A stretch of 64,000 nt of DNA from Streptomyces sp. JH14 (GTDB taxonomy: Bacteria; Actinomycetota; Actinomycetes; Streptomycetales; Streptomycetaceae). The notes beneath the pieces are model-generated. The model was not told the origin of the DNA and made no database searches. It saw only the letters and a program-made list of their open reading frames with translations. The translations under genes and the position numbers were made by a program. This document shows positions 1 through 8,620 of this stretch, piece after piece (the stretch's first letter is position 1; each line of letters opens with the position of its first letter). The stretch covers positions 2,542,001 through 2,606,000 of the forward strand of contig NZ_JAJNEL010000001.1 of assembly GCF_029428675.1 (NCBI RefSeq). Direction: 5' to 3'.

Positions 1-419
1 TCGTCGAGCGCATCCGAGAGCGTCATCAGCCACAGCGCCTTGTCAATCTCGTCCTCCGCGGGAATGACCTCCAGCGGCGACGGATCGACCTCGTGCGGCC
101 GGGCCTGCCGGCTGCGGTGGCCGTCGATGACGATGCGCCGGGCGACCGTCACCAGCCAGGGGCGGACGGAGCCGGTCGCCCGATTGAGCTGACCGGCGTT
201 CTTCCAGGCACGGATGAGCGTTTCCTGCACCACGTCCTCGGCACGCTGACGGTCGCCGGCGACGAGGCGGAGCACGTACGCGAGCAGCGGTCCGGCGTGT
301 TCGCGGTAGAGCGCCCGCATCAGCTCCTCGTCGGGGACGGCGGAGGGGGACGGGGGCGGTTCACTGCGATGTCGAGCCCTGTGCGGACGGTCATCGGCCA
401 CGGCCGCATCCTTGCGCAC
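1..419 (-). CDS. ECF-subfamily RNA polymerase sigma factor (3' end outside window)
   Basis: Directs RNA polymerase to a stress or differentiation regulon. Read from the minus strand, the product begins RKDAAVADDR and enters sigma region 2 with LYREHAGPLLAYVLRLVAGD, then the RAEDVVQETLIRAW helix and the PWLVTVARRIVID segment that melts the -10 element. The visible 139 residues cover region 2 and the linker; region 4 lies beyond position 1. The GTG at 419 is chosen because a GGGAGG Shine-Dalgarno sits 5 nt upstream; a later in-frame GTG (401) lacks this. The anti-sigma partner usual for this family would lie to the left and is not visible. From remembered S. coelicolor gene order the counterpart could be SigU (SCO2954), but the sequence alone does not prove that. 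Confidence 0.88.
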   Translation of the reverse strand, partial: MRKDAAVADDRPHRARHRSEPPPSPSAVPDEELMRALYREHAGPLLAYVLRLVAGDRQRAEDVVQETLIRAWKNAGQLNRATGSVRPWLVTVARRIVIDGHRSRQARPHEVDPSPLEVIPAEDEIDKALWLMTLSDALD

Positions 420-520
420 CCGAACCTCCCGGTCGAGACCCTGTTGAGCTCCTTGGCCATCGAATACGGAGGAGTGGCGCGATCCATTCAATGCGGTTCC
501 AAGATTTTTCCGGCCGGAAT

Positions 521-1132
521 TCAGGTGACCCGGTCCGCCGGGACCGCGACCGCCGCCGCCCGGCGCCGGTGCCGGGCCACCCGCTCCCGGTTCCCGCACA
601 CCTCGCTGGAGCACCAGCGGCGCCGGTGCCCGCGTGACGTGTCGAGGTAGAGGCGGCTGCAGTTGTCACCCTCGCAGCGGCGCAGCCCGGCCCGCGCCAC
701 CGGGTCGGTCAGGAGTTCCACGGCGTCGCGGGCCACGGCGGCCAGCAGCGCGGCGCACGCGGGCTCGGCGCTCAGCGTCCGTACCAGCAGCCCGTTCCTC
801 GCACGCACGGCCTGCACCCCCGGCGTGGCCCCGGCGGCGAGTTCGTTGACGCGCTCCAGCGCGCCGTCGGCGCCGCGGCCGTCGAGCTCCGCGGTCAGCA
901 GCCGGTCGACTCCGGTCCGCAGCTGCCGGAAGCTCGTCAGCCAGGTGTCGTCGACGGCGTCGAGGCTGGTGCCCTCCGGTACGAGTCCGGCGGCCACCAG
1001 CCAGCCGGCGAGCCGGTCCGCCCCGTCGAGCAGTTCGCAGGTGCCGGAGGTGCCGTTCCCCGTCGCCACCAGGTCCAGGCAGAGCCGCCCGCAGTCGAAC
1101 CGCCAGTCGTAGGAGCCCTTGCCCGCCGCCAT
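521..1132 (-). CDS. CGNR zinc-finger (ABATE-domain) putative transcriptional regulator
   Basis: A 203-residue protein of the ABATE/CGNR family. The N-terminal half (GRLCLDLVATGNGTSG onward) is the alpha-helical ABATE domain, which may bind a stress-related ligand. The last 50 residues hold the zinc-finger-like motif C-x4-C ... C-x4-CGNR (LRRCEGDNCSRLYLD, then WCSSEVCGNRERVARHRRR), followed by a basic tail typical of nucleic-acid contact. Family members are inferred regulators with few characterised cases. The ATG at 1132 is the first start preceding the conserved DWRFDCGRLCLDL block; its ribosome site is weak (GAGG 13 nt upstream). It is divergent from the acetyltransferase at 1253, and the 120-bp gap must hold both promoters. 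Confidence 0.82.
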   Translation of the reverse strand: MAAGKGSYDWRFDCGRLCLDLVATGNGTSGTCELLDGADRLAGWLVAAGLVPEGTSLDAVDDTWLTSFRQLRTGVDRLLTAELDGRGADGALERVNELAAGATPGVQAVRARNGLLVRTLSAEPACAALLAAVARDAVELLTDPVARAGLRRCEGDNCSRLYLDTSRGHRRRWCSSEVCGNRERVARHRRRAAAVAVPADRVT

Positions 1133-1252
1133 GCGCCTGTCACCGCCTCGGATCGCCCGTGGGAGCCACCACCAGAGTGCCCGTCGCGGCCCCTGCCCGT
1201 AACCCCTCCCGCAGCCCGGGTCGCCGCCGAACTCCCCGCGTACGGTGAGGCC

Positions 1253-1795
1253 ATGAGCGAAGATCTCCGAACGTTCGCCTTCACCGCCGGACCCTTGCTG
1301 CTGCGGCCCTGGCACCAGGACGACCTGCCGGCGCTGATCGAGGCCTACCGCGATCCGGCCATGCGCGACCGGCTGTGGCACCTCGTGACGGACAAGGCGG
1401 ACGCGGAACACTGGCTGCACATGCAGGCCGAGGGCCGGGAGTCCGGCACCCGGATCAGCTTCGCCGTCGTCGACACGGACCACGGCGGCGAACCGGTCGG
1501 CAATGTGCTGCTGAAGTACCCGTCCCCCGGCTCCGGTTCGGCCGAGGTCGGTTACTGGACGGCGGCGTGGGCGCGCGGGCGCGGAATCGCCCCGCAGGCG
1601 GTCGAAGCACTCACCGGCTGGGCTTTCACGGCCTTCGCCGAGGACGGTCTGCGCCGCCTCGAACTGATCCACCAGGTGAACAACGATGCCTCCTGCCGGG
1701 TCGCCGTGAAGACGGGGTACCCGCTCGCAAAGATCCTCCCGGCCCGGCCGCCATGGCCGCTCGACGGGCATCTGCACGTCCGGGAGGCGGCGTAG
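1253..1795 (+). CDS. GNAT-family N-acetyltransferase (RimJ/RimL type)
   Basis: A 180-residue acetyl-CoA-dependent acetyltransferase. It opens with the RimJ/L hallmark (GPLLLRPWHQDDLPALIEAYRDPAM). The central strand AEVGYWTAAWARGRGIAPQAVEALTGWAF contains the acetyl-CoA pyrophosphate loop (ARGRGIA, a Q/RxxGxG/A variant), and ELIHQVNNDASCRVAVKTGY is the usual motif B region (NxxS...A..GF). The acceptor amine cannot be told from sequence. It faces away from the CGNR regulator and is convergent with a second GNAT gene ending 31 bp downstream; the two are only distantly similar, so they are not a recent duplication. Confidence 0.88.
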   Translation: MSEDLRTFAFTAGPLLLRPWHQDDLPALIEAYRDPAMRDRLWHLVTDKADAEHWLHMQAEGRESGTRISFAVVDTDHGGEPVGNVLLKYPSPGSGSAEVGYWTAAWARGRGIAPQAVEALTGWAFTAFAEDGLRRLELIHQVNNDASCRVAVKTGYPLAKILPARPPWPLDGHLHVREAA

Positions 1796-1826
1796 GGCGG
1801 GACAAGGCCGGGCGGGGCCTGCGGGC

Positions 1827-2390
1827 TCAGTGGGCCGGCGGGCCGTCGTGCAGGATCCGCTGGAACAGCCGGTGGTCCCGCCACCCGCCGTTGATGTGCA
1901 GATACCGCGGAGCCGTACCGAACTCCTCGAAGCCGCACTTGGCGAGGACGCGCTGCGACGCCGCGTTGTCGAGCACCGTCCCGGCCTCCACCCGGTGCAG
2001 CCGCAGCCCGTCCCTGGCCACGGTGCAGATCTGCTGCACGGCGGCGGTGGCCAGACCGCGCCCCGCGTACGCGACATCGACCCAGTAGCCGAGCACAGCG
2101 CTGCAGAACGCCCCGTACACGATGTTGGAGAGCGTGAAGGCGCCGATCGCACGGTCCTCGGCGTCGGTGATCACCCAGGGCATCACCCGCCCCGCCGCGC
2201 GGTCCGCCAGCATCCCGGCCAGGCGCTCCCGCTGCCCCTGCTCGGTGTAGAAGGCGTCGGGCCGCACGGGCTCCCACGGCTGCATGTAGGTACGGCTGCG
2301 GGTCAGGGCGTCGGCGAGCGGGGCGGCGTCGGCCGCGGCGACGGGCCGCAGCCGTACCTCCGCGTCGAGCCGGTGGATGTCATTGATCAT
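1827..2390 (-). CDS. GNAT-family N-acetyltransferase (RimJ/RimL type)
   Basis: A 187-residue GNAT protein. VRLRPVAAADAAPLADALTRSR is the family N-terminus, VLGYWVDVAYAGRGLATAAVQQI carries the acetyl-CoA loop (GRGLAT), and HRVEAGTVLDNAASQRVLAKCGFEEFG is motif B with the Asn and the final GF pair. Such proteins acetylate the alpha-amino group of ribosomal proteins or small amines; the target is unknown. The ATG at 2390 is preceded directly by GAAGGG, so spacing is poor and a slightly later start is possible. It lies 41 bp downstream of nnaR on the same strand and may be co-transcribed with it. Confidence 0.88.
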   Translation of the reverse strand: MINDIHRLDAEVRLRPVAAADAAPLADALTRSRTYMQPWEPVRPDAFYTEQGQRERLAGMLADRAAGRVMPWVITDAEDRAIGAFTLSNIVYGAFCSAVLGYWVDVAYAGRGLATAAVQQICTVARDGLRLHRVEAGTVLDNAASQRVLAKCGFEEFGTAPRYLHINGGWRDHRLFQRILHDGPPAH

Positions 2391-2431
2391 CCCTTCACGG
2401 TAGCCCGGCGCGATCGCCGCCCGCGGCGCAC

Positions 2432-3574
2432 TCAGGAATCCGCGTACTTGGCGTCCGCCGCCGGGTCCAGCGCCAGCCGGTAACCGCGCTTGACGACCGT
2501 CTGGATGAGCCGGGGCACCCCCAGAGCCGTCCGCAGCCGGGCCATGGCCGTCTCCACCGCGTGCTGGTCCGTGCCGCTGCCGGGCAGCACGCGCAGCAGA
2601 TCGGCGCGGGCCACGACCCAGCCCGGCCGGCGGGCCAGGCTGTGCAGCAGGGCCATGCCGGCGGGCGGCACCGGGCGCAGTTCGTCGTCGACGAGGACCG
2701 CGTGTCCGCGGATCTCGACGCGGTGGCCGGCGACCGGCAGCGTACGGGCTCCGCCCGGAAGTTCCCGGCAGAGCAGCTGGACGAGCGGGCCGAGCCGGAA
2801 GCGTTCCGGCTGGATGGTGTCGATGCCGCGGGCCTGCAGCGGCAGTGCGGTGACCGGGCCGACGCAGGCCGAGACGACCTCGCCCTGCAGCGCGCCCAGG
2901 ATCTCCGGGAGCAGCCCGCGCTCGTCGGCCCGGTTCAGGAAGGAGACGGCCGCCGGGGCGCTGGTGAAGGTGAGCGCGTCCAGGCCGCGGGCGGCGGTGA
3001 TGTCGAGCAGCCGGTCCAGCGGCGCGGGGTCCTCGGGCGCCATCCAGCGGTAGACGGGTACGACGACGACATCGGCGCCGCCGGCCCGGAGCGACTCGAC
3101 GAAGCCGGGCAGCGGTTCGCCGTGCAGCTGGAGGGCGATCCGGCGGCCCTCGACGCCTTCGTCGAGGAGCCGTTGGAGGACCTCGGCCATGGACTCCGAG
3201 TCGGGCGACCAGGCCTCGGTGAGCCCCGCCGCTCGGACGGCACCCTTCACCTTCGGGCCGCGGGCCAGCAGTTCGACCGTCCGCAGCCGGCCCAGCAGCC
3301 GGTCACCGATGCCCCAGCCGTCGGCGGCCTCGATCCAGCCGCGGAAGCCGATCGCGGTGGTCGCGACGACCACGTCGGGAACCGTGTCGATGAGTTCCTC
3401 GGTGGCGGCGAGGAGTTCGCTGTCGTCGGCGAGCGGAACGATCCGCAGGGCGGGCGCGTGCAGGACGGTGGCGCCCCGTCGCCGCAACAGGGTTCCGAGT
3501 TCGTCCGCACGGCGTGCGGCGGTCACACCGACCGTGAAGCCCGCGAGGGGCCCGTGCTGTACGTCGTGGCGCAT
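2432..3574 (-). CDS. nnaR: NnaR: HemD-like domain fused to OmpR-type winged helix, nitrate assimilation regulator
   Basis: A 380-residue two-domain protein. Residues about 8-270 follow the uroporphyrinogen-III synthase fold (FTVGVTAARRADELGTLLRRRGATVLHAPAL; later TFTSAPAAVSFL and VSACVGPVTALPLQARGI). Residues about 285-370 are an OmpR-like winged helix (GHAVLVDDELRPVPPAGMALLHSLARRPGWVVARADLLRVL, VETAMARLRTALG, IQTVVKRGYRL). This architecture next to narK matches NnaR, described in S. coelicolor as a GlnR-controlled activator of nitrate/nitrite genes; the HemD domain is thought to sense rather than make tetrapyrrole. The ATG at 3574 is chosen because the HemD fold starts about 8 residues later; its Shine-Dalgarno is weak. 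A GlnR box lies 67-104 bp upstream. A plain hemD role is the less likely alternative. Confidence 0.88.
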   Translation of the reverse strand: MRHDVQHGPLAGFTVGVTAARRADELGTLLRRRGATVLHAPALRIVPLADDSELLAATEELIDTVPDVVVATTAIGFRGWIEAADGWGIGDRLLGRLRTVELLARGPKVKGAVRAAGLTEAWSPDSESMAEVLQRLLDEGVEGRRIALQLHGEPLPGFVESLRAGGADVVVVPVYRWMAPEDPAPLDRLLDITAARGLDALTFTSAPAAVSFLNRADERGLLPEILGALQGEVVSACVGPVTALPLQARGIDTIQPERFRLGPLVQLLCRELPGGARTLPVAGHRVEIRGHAVLVDDELRPVPPAGMALLHSLARRPGWVVARADLLRVLPGSGTDQHAVETAMARLRTALGVPRLIQTVVKRGYRLALDPAADAKYADS

Positions 3575-3640
3575 ATGGTCTACCGGCTCTCGTCCCGCTG
3601 CTGCTCGATGAATGCCGAGGACCGAGACTGCCAACAACGC

Positions 3641-3678
3641 GTGACAGACCGGGTTCACCCGTATTTCCCATCCGTTAC
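3641..3678 (-). promoter_or_regulatory. GlnR box upstream of nnaR
   Basis: On the minus strand the order is GTAAC-n6-GAAAT-n6-GAACC-n6-GTCAC, four pentamers each exactly 11 bp apart. The Streptomyces GlnR consensus is gTnAC-n6-GaAAc repeated twice, so the first pair matches well and the second pair is a weaker double half-site. The box ends 67 bp before the nnaR start, a normal position for GlnR activation. Confidence 0.72.
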
Positions 3679-3703
3679 GTCGCCCGACGCCGGACGCCCA
3701 CGC

Positions 3704-5035
3704 TCACACCTTCGCGTACCCGAGCTGCGGCTTCGCGGGAACGGCGGCGGGGCGGCGAAGGTATACCGCCCACGTGACCGTGAAACACACGCCGTAGAAG
3801 GCGAGGAAGGACCAGAAGGCCGCCGTACCCGTGCCCGCGGTCTGGAAGGACTGCCGGAACGCGAGGTTGATGGCCAGACCGCCGACCGCGCCGACGGCGC
3901 CGATGAGCCCCATGGCCGCCCCGGACAGCCGCCGCCCGCAGGCCGCCGCCGCCTCGCCGCGCAGCCCCTGGGCGATCGCCTTGGCGTGGAAGATGCCCGG
4001 GATCATCTTGTACGTCGATCCGTTGCCCAGTCCGGTCAGGACGAACAGGGCGATGAATCCGACCAGGAACACGGTGAGCGAGGCGGTCCCGGAGGCGTAC
4101 ACGACGACGCCGGTCGCGGCTGCCATCGCGGCGAAGTTCCACAGGGTGATCCGGGCGCCGCCGTACCGGTCGGCGAGCCATCCTCCCGCGGGCCTGATCA
4201 GGGAGCCGAGCAGCGGGCCGATGAAGGTGAGCGAGGCGGCCTGCAGTGGGGTCCGGCCGAACTGGGTCTGCAGGACGAGACCGAAGGCGAAGCTGTAGCC
4301 GATGAAGGAGCCGAAGGTACCGATGTAGAGCACCGACATGATCCAGGTGTGCGGGTCGCGTACGGCGTCCTTCGCCGCGCCGGTGTCGTTCTGCACGGGG
4401 GCCAGGTTGTCCATGAAGTGCGCGGCGCACAGGGCGGCCACGACGATCAGCGGTACGTACACCGCGAGCACGATCCGCGGATGGGTGGCGCCCGCCGTGC
4501 CGATCACCAGCAGTCCGACGAGCTGGACGACGGGTACGCCGATGTTGCCGCCGCCCGCGTTGAGTCCGAGGGCCCAGCCCTTCTTGTGCAGCGGGAAGAA
4601 GGCGTTGATGTTCGTCATCGAGGAGGCGAAGTTCCCGCCGCCGATCCCGGCGAGCGCGGCCACCACGAGGAAGGTGGTGTACGAGGTCCCGGGCTCCATC
4701 ACGACGCATGCGGCGACGGCCGGAACCAGCAGGGACAGCGCGCTGATCACCGTCCAGTTGCGGCCGCCGAACCTGGCCACGGCGAAGGTGTACGGGACCC
4801 GGACGACGGCCCCGACCAGGGTCGCCGTCGAGATGAGGAAGAACTTCCCGGCCGGGTCGACGCCGTACTCCGGTCCCATGAACAGGACCATCACCGACCA
4901 CAGGGTCCAGACGGAGAATCCGATGTGCTCGCAGAGCACCGAGAACCACAGATTGCGGCGGGCGATGCGCTCGCCCTTCTCCTGCCAGAAGATCTCGTCC
5001 TCCGGCTCCCACTGCTCGATCCACCTGCCGGCCAT
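3704..5035 (-). CDS. narK: NarK-type nitrate/nitrite transporter (MFS)
   Basis: A 443-residue major facilitator of the nitrate/nitrite porter family; moves nitrate in and/or nitrite out across the membrane. It begins WIEQWEPEDEIFWQEKGERIARRNLW, the characteristic actinobacterial NarK N-terminus, then twelve hydrophobic segments. The nitrate signature motifs are present: AGIGGGNFASSMTNINAFFP in TM5 and GLGNGSTYKMIP in TM11, plus the TM2-TM3 cytoplasmic loop PYTFAVARFGGRNW. The ATG at 5035 has GGAGG 4 nt upstream (with an in-frame GTG just before it). nnaR starts 130 bp downstream on the same strand, and GlnR/NnaR control is the natural inference for the pair. Confidence 0.93.
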   Translation of the reverse strand: MAGRWIEQWEPEDEIFWQEKGERIARRNLWFSVLCEHIGFSVWTLWSVMVLFMGPEYGVDPAGKFFLISTATLVGAVVRVPYTFAVARFGGRNWTVISALSLLVPAVAACVVMEPGTSYTTFLVVAALAGIGGGNFASSMTNINAFFPLHKKGWALGLNAGGGNIGVPVVQLVGLLVIGTAGATHPRIVLAVYVPLIVVAALCAAHFMDNLAPVQNDTGAAKDAVRDPHTWIMSVLYIGTFGSFIGYSFAFGLVLQTQFGRTPLQAASLTFIGPLLGSLIRPAGGWLADRYGGARITLWNFAAMAAATGVVVYASGTASLTVFLVGFIALFVLTGLGNGSTYKMIPGIFHAKAIAQGLRGEAAAACGRRLSGAAMGLIGAVGAVGGLAINLAFRQSFQTAGTGTAAFWSFLAFYGVCFTVTWAVYLRRPAAVPAKPQLGYAKV

Positions 5036-5141
5036 CACGCCTCCACGGTTTGCGTTCCACGGGTGTCGGGTCGTCCGCCCCGACGCTAGGGAGCGCGCGT
5101 TTCGATGCCGTGCCGTGAGGTGACCGGTGGGCAACCTTGCT

Positions 5142-5169
5142 CTCACCGGGCCGGGGGCGGCCCGGTGAG
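5142..5169 (-). terminator. Hairpin terminator after the mat operon
   Basis: A perfect 11-bp GC-rich stem (5142-5152 with 5159-5169) around a 6-nt loop. It lies 12 bp beyond the stop of the acyltransferase gene and before the narK promoter. There is no T-tract, as is usual in Streptomyces. Confidence 0.6.
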
Positions 5170-5180
5170 GGCAGGGCCGG

Positions 5181-6431
5181 TCACCGCGAGGAGTGGGCGT
5201 GCTTGCGTCTCGCGGGCGCGCCGGCCGGCCACAGCCGCGGGGAGCGCTTCGCCGCGATGTCCTCGACCCAGCCGACCGCGAGGATCGTCAGGGCCAGCAG
5301 CGGCCAGACCATCAACAGCATCAGTACCGCGTAGGACGAGTCGATGTACGTACCGAGGTGGTCACCGACCCAGGGGACGTTCCACAGCTCGTCGATGAGC
5401 GGCGACGTCGCCATGATCAGCAGGTTGTGCCAGAGGTAGATCGTCACCGCCCGGTTGTTCGCGAGGGTGACCAGGCTGTCCCAGCGGGCCAGTCTGCCGG
5501 GCAGCCGCTGCCAGGACGGCGCGTACTGGAGGAGGATCACGCAGAAACCGAGCGACCAGGCCGCCTGGGCGAGCGGGATCTCGTCCAGGTTCCAGCCCTC
5601 CTCGGTGAGGTGGCCTGAGGCCCACCACAGGCCGAACGCCATGAGGACCGCGGCCGAGGAGATCACGAGGCGGCGCGGGAGCCGCCGCAGCACTCCGTCG
5701 TGGTGGGCGAAGCCGAGGATCCAGCAGGAGCCGAACACCGCGAAGTCGACGAGCCCGTCCCCCGCCGCGCCGGGGACCGTCACCAGACCGGTACCGAACA
5801 CGGCCGTGAGCCCCAGCGGGGCGAGCATCGTCGCCCAGGGCAGCTTGCGGAACGCCTTCAGCAGCAGCGGTGAGGCCAGCACGAACCAGAGGTACGCACG
5901 GATGTACCAGAGCGGCCCCACCGCCTGGTCGGCCCAGGACTGCTCGAGCAGTCCGCCCGGCGAGCCGCTGGTGTCGGGGTACGGAGGGGCGCCGACGGGC
6001 AGGATGTAGCAGCCCAGCTTGATGAACCACCAGATCCCCTCCTCCTTCACGGGCTTCCAGCCGATCCAGAAGAGCACGGGCAGGACGGTGAGCGAGAGCA
6101 CCCACATCGGGGGCAGCAGCCGGCGGACCCGGCCGCGGATGACGCCCAGGGCGGGCCGGGCCAGCGAGCGGGCCATCAGCGAGCCGGCCAGGGCGAACAT
6201 CACGCCCATGGAGGGGAACAGGACGGTCAGCCAGGCCCAGCCGAAGATGTGGTAGACGACGACACGGACCAGGGCGATCGACCGCAGTAGATCGAGATAG
6301 CGGTCGCGGCCCGGCCGGCCGGCGGTGGGCGGCGCGGTGGTGGCCTGCGCCCCCGGGGTGGGCTGCGCCGGGATCCGCACGGTCCTGCGCCCGCCGGGCG
6401 GGGGGAACGCCGGGGTGTAGTTGCCCGTCAT
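5181..6431 (-). CDS. Acyltransferase family 3 membrane protein, third gene of the mat operon
   Basis: A 416-residue integral membrane O-acyltransferase (Acyl_transf_3). After a proline-rich cytoplasmic N-terminus come GRPGRDRYLDLLRSIALVRVVVYHIFGWAWL (first helix with the R...H catalytic pattern, here VVVYH) and about ten transmembrane segments ending MVWPLLALTILAVGWVEDIAA. Such enzymes add acetyl or other acyl groups to surface polysaccharide. Its ATG overlaps the matB stop (ATGA at 6428-6431), so it is translationally coupled to the glycan synthase. The inferred role is O-acylation of the MatAB polymer; the acyl group and acceptor are not known from sequence. Confidence 0.88.
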   Translation of the reverse strand: MTGNYTPAFPPPGGRRTVRIPAQPTPGAQATTAPPTAGRPGRDRYLDLLRSIALVRVVVYHIFGWAWLTVLFPSMGVMFALAGSLMARSLARPALGVIRGRVRRLLPPMWVLSLTVLPVLFWIGWKPVKEEGIWWFIKLGCYILPVGAPPYPDTSGSPGGLLEQSWADQAVGPLWYIRAYLWFVLASPLLLKAFRKLPWATMLAPLGLTAVFGTGLVTVPGAAGDGLVDFAVFGSCWILGFAHHDGVLRRLPRRLVISSAAVLMAFGLWWASGHLTEEGWNLDEIPLAQAAWSLGFCVILLQYAPSWQRLPGRLARWDSLVTLANNRAVTIYLWHNLLIMATSPLIDELWNVPWVGDHLGTYIDSSYAVLMLLMVWPLLALTILAVGWVEDIAAKRSPRLWPAGAPARRKHAHSSR

Positions 6432-8620
6432 GCGACCGGCCTCCGGTCCTGGGTGCGCAGCCGCTGGCTCGGCATCGAACCGGGAGCCTCCACCGCTCCC
6501 GTACGGCGCAGCTTCTGCCAGCGCAGCCGGCCGCCGGTGAGCGCGGTGATCCAGGACTGGAGCAGCACCACGTACATGAGCTGCCGGTAGAGGATCTGCT
6601 GGAGGGGCAGCGAGAGCAGGTGTGTCAGGCGTTCCTTGTCGAGCCGGAAGGCGTACGCGGCACAGACGGCCTGCACAGCGAGGACGCCGAACCAGGCGCC
6701 GACGGTCTTCGCGGTGGGGCCGAAGACCAGTCCGTACAGCAGGAAGACGTCGATGAGGGGGGCGAGCAGCGGGGCGACGACCATGAACAGGGAGACGAAC
6801 GGCAGTCCGACGCGCCCGAAGCGGCCGGACGGGCCGCGTTCGACGACCGCGCGACGGTGCTTCCAGATCGCCTGCATGGTGCCGTACGACCACCGGTAGC
6901 GCTGCGACCACAGCTGCTGCACGGTCTCCGGGGCCTCGGTCCAGGCGCGGGCGTTCTCCGCGTAGACGACACGCCAGCCGTCACGGTGCAGCGCCATGGT
7001 GACGTCGGTGTCCTCCGCGAGGGTGTCCTCGCTCATGCCGCCGATCCCGTCCAGCGCGTCGCGGCGGAAGGCGCCGACCGCGCCGGGGATGGTGGGCATG
7101 CAGCGCAGCAGGTCGTACATCCGGCGGTCGAGGTTGAAGCCCATCACGTACTCGATGTGCTGCCAGGAGCCGATCAGCGAGTCGCGGTTGCCGACCTTGG
7201 CGTTCCCGGCGACGGCGCCGACGCCCGGGTCGGCGAAGGGCTGCACCAGTTCGCGGACGGTGGCCGGTTCGAAGACCGTGTCGCCGTCCATCATCACGAC
7301 GATGTCGTAACGGGCGTGTGCGATGCCGTTGTTGAGGGCGGCGGGCTTTCCGGCGTTGCGCTGGCGCACAACGCGTACGTTCGGCAGCCGCATCGCCTCG
7401 ACGATGTCCGCCGTGCCGTCCGTGGAGCCGTCGTCGATGACGATGATCTCGATCGGATGGTCGCTGGCCACCAGGGAACGCACGGTGTTGGCGATGCATT
7501 CGCGTTCGTTGTACGCGGGCACGAGCACCGAGACCGGCCGGGTGAACGCGGACCCCCAGCTGAACTCCCTCCTGCGGACCTTCCGGGCGTGCAGGAACGA
7601 GAGCAGCAGCATCAGCGCGAAGCGGACAAGGACGAGCACGCCGACGACGGCGAGCCCGGCCACCAGCACGTCGGTGAGGTTCTCCGACAGGTCGACGGCG
7701 AAGACGAACGCCTTGCCCTTCCACAGCGCGAAGCCGGTCACCGGGGTGTGCGCGCTGGGGGCGCCGAGGGCGGTGGTGAGGTCGGTGAACGTGTAGCCCC
7801 GCTGCTGCATCCGGGGCAGGAACTCGCCCAGCGCGGCCACGGTCTGGGACCGGTTGCCGCCGGAGTCGTGCATCAGGATGACAGCGCCCTTGCCGCCCTT
7901 GGGGGTGGCCTGTTCGATGATCGCGGGGACACCGGGGCGCTTCCAGTCCTCGCTGTCGGTGTTGTTGACGACGGTGAGGTAGCCGCGGCTGCCGATGTAC
8001 TGGGTGACCGGCCAGGACTTGTCGTCCATGGCGTCGGCGAACGACGAGTACGGGGGCCGGAACAGGGACGTCCGGATGCCGGCCGCGCCCGCCAGCGCCA
8101 GCTGGTTCTGGGACAGCTCCCAGTCGATACGGGCATGCGACTGGTACGAGAGGTCGGGGTGGTCGAACGTGTGCAGCCCGACCTCGTGCCCTTCCTCGAC
8201 CATGCGCCGCACGAGGTCGGGGTAGCGCGAGGCCATGGTTCCGGTGACGAAGAAGACGCCGTGCGCGTGGTACTTCTTCAGCGCGTCCAGGACCCGCGGG
8301 GTCCACACCGGGTCGGGCCCGTCGTCGAAGGTCAGCACGATCCGGTGGTCCGGTATGCGCAGCGACTTGGCGGGCCCGGTGGCGCTGCGGGCGTCGATGA
8401 CCGGACCGCCGTCGAGAATCGCGTCGGGTACCTGATCGGTGGGCGCCGGGGGCCGGACCCGGTGGTCGGCGAGGATTTCGCTGTGCACATAACCGCGCAG
8501 CATCAGCATGGCGAGCAGGGCGACGAGAAACACGGACGGCAGCAGATAGCGCATGGGAAGCCTGCGCCGGCGAGTCTGCTTCTGCCGGTTGCGCCTGCCC
8601 CGCACGGCGGGCGTTGTCAT
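6428..8620 (-). CDS. matB: MatB: bifunctional polysaccharide deacetylase / GT2 synthase for PNAG-like glycan
   Basis: A 730-residue membrane enzyme. An N-terminal anchor (RYLLPSVFLVALLAMLMLRG, about 24-44) is followed by a NodB-type deacetylase (about 90-290) with metal and catalytic motifs LTFDDGPD, HTFDHPDLS (H-x3-H) and RPPYSSFAD. A transmembrane segment (about 325-350) leads to a processive GT2 domain (about 360-600) with VIDDGSTDGT, MMDGDT (DxD), AEDTD and QRYRW, the signature of hyaluronan/PNAG/cellulose-type synthases; further C-terminal helices follow. Fusion of synthase and de-N-acetylase fits MatB of Streptomyces, reported with MatA to make poly-beta-1,6-GlcNAc that glues hyphae into pellets. 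The start ATG directly follows the matA TAA stop (TAAATG). Confidence 0.9.
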   Translation of the reverse strand: MTTPAVRGRRNRQKQTRRRRLPMRYLLPSVFLVALLAMLMLRGYVHSEILADHRVRPPAPTDQVPDAILDGGPVIDARSATGPAKSLRIPDHRIVLTFDDGPDPVWTPRVLDALKKYHAHGVFFVTGTMASRYPDLVRRMVEEGHEVGLHTFDHPDLSYQSHARIDWELSQNQLALAGAAGIRTSLFRPPYSSFADAMDDKSWPVTQYIGSRGYLTVVNNTDSEDWKRPGVPAIIEQATPKGGKGAVILMHDSGGNRSQTVAALGEFLPRMQQRGYTFTDLTTALGAPSAHTPVTGFALWKGKAFVFAVDLSENLTDVLVAGLAVVGVLVLVRFALMLLLSFLHARKVRRREFSWGSAFTRPVSVLVPAYNERECIANTVRSLVASDHPIEIIVIDDGSTDGTADIVEAMRLPNVRVVRQRNAGKPAALNNGIAHARYDIVVMMDGDTVFEPATVRELVQPFADPGVGAVAGNAKVGNRDSLIGSWQHIEYVMGFNLDRRMYDLLRCMPTIPGAVGAFRRDALDGIGGMSEDTLAEDTDVTMALHRDGWRVVYAENARAWTEAPETVQQLWSQRYRWSYGTMQAIWKHRRAVVERGPSGRFGRVGLPFVSLFMVVAPLLAPLIDVFLLYGLVFGPTAKTVGAWFGVLAVQAVCAAYAFRLDKERLTHLLSLPLQQILYRQLMYVVLLQSWITALTGGRLRWQKLRRTGAVEAPGSMPSQRLRTQDRRPVA

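Noticed and set aside
2432..3574. Annotation as the heme-pathway enzyme uroporphyrinogen-III synthase (hemD)
   Set aside because: The C-terminal winged helix, the position beside narK and the GlnR box indicate the regulator NnaR.
5041..5141. A GlnR-like element before narK (GTCAC ... GAAAC)
   Set aside because: The half-sites are spaced one base off the 11-bp period and the inner pentamer does not match.
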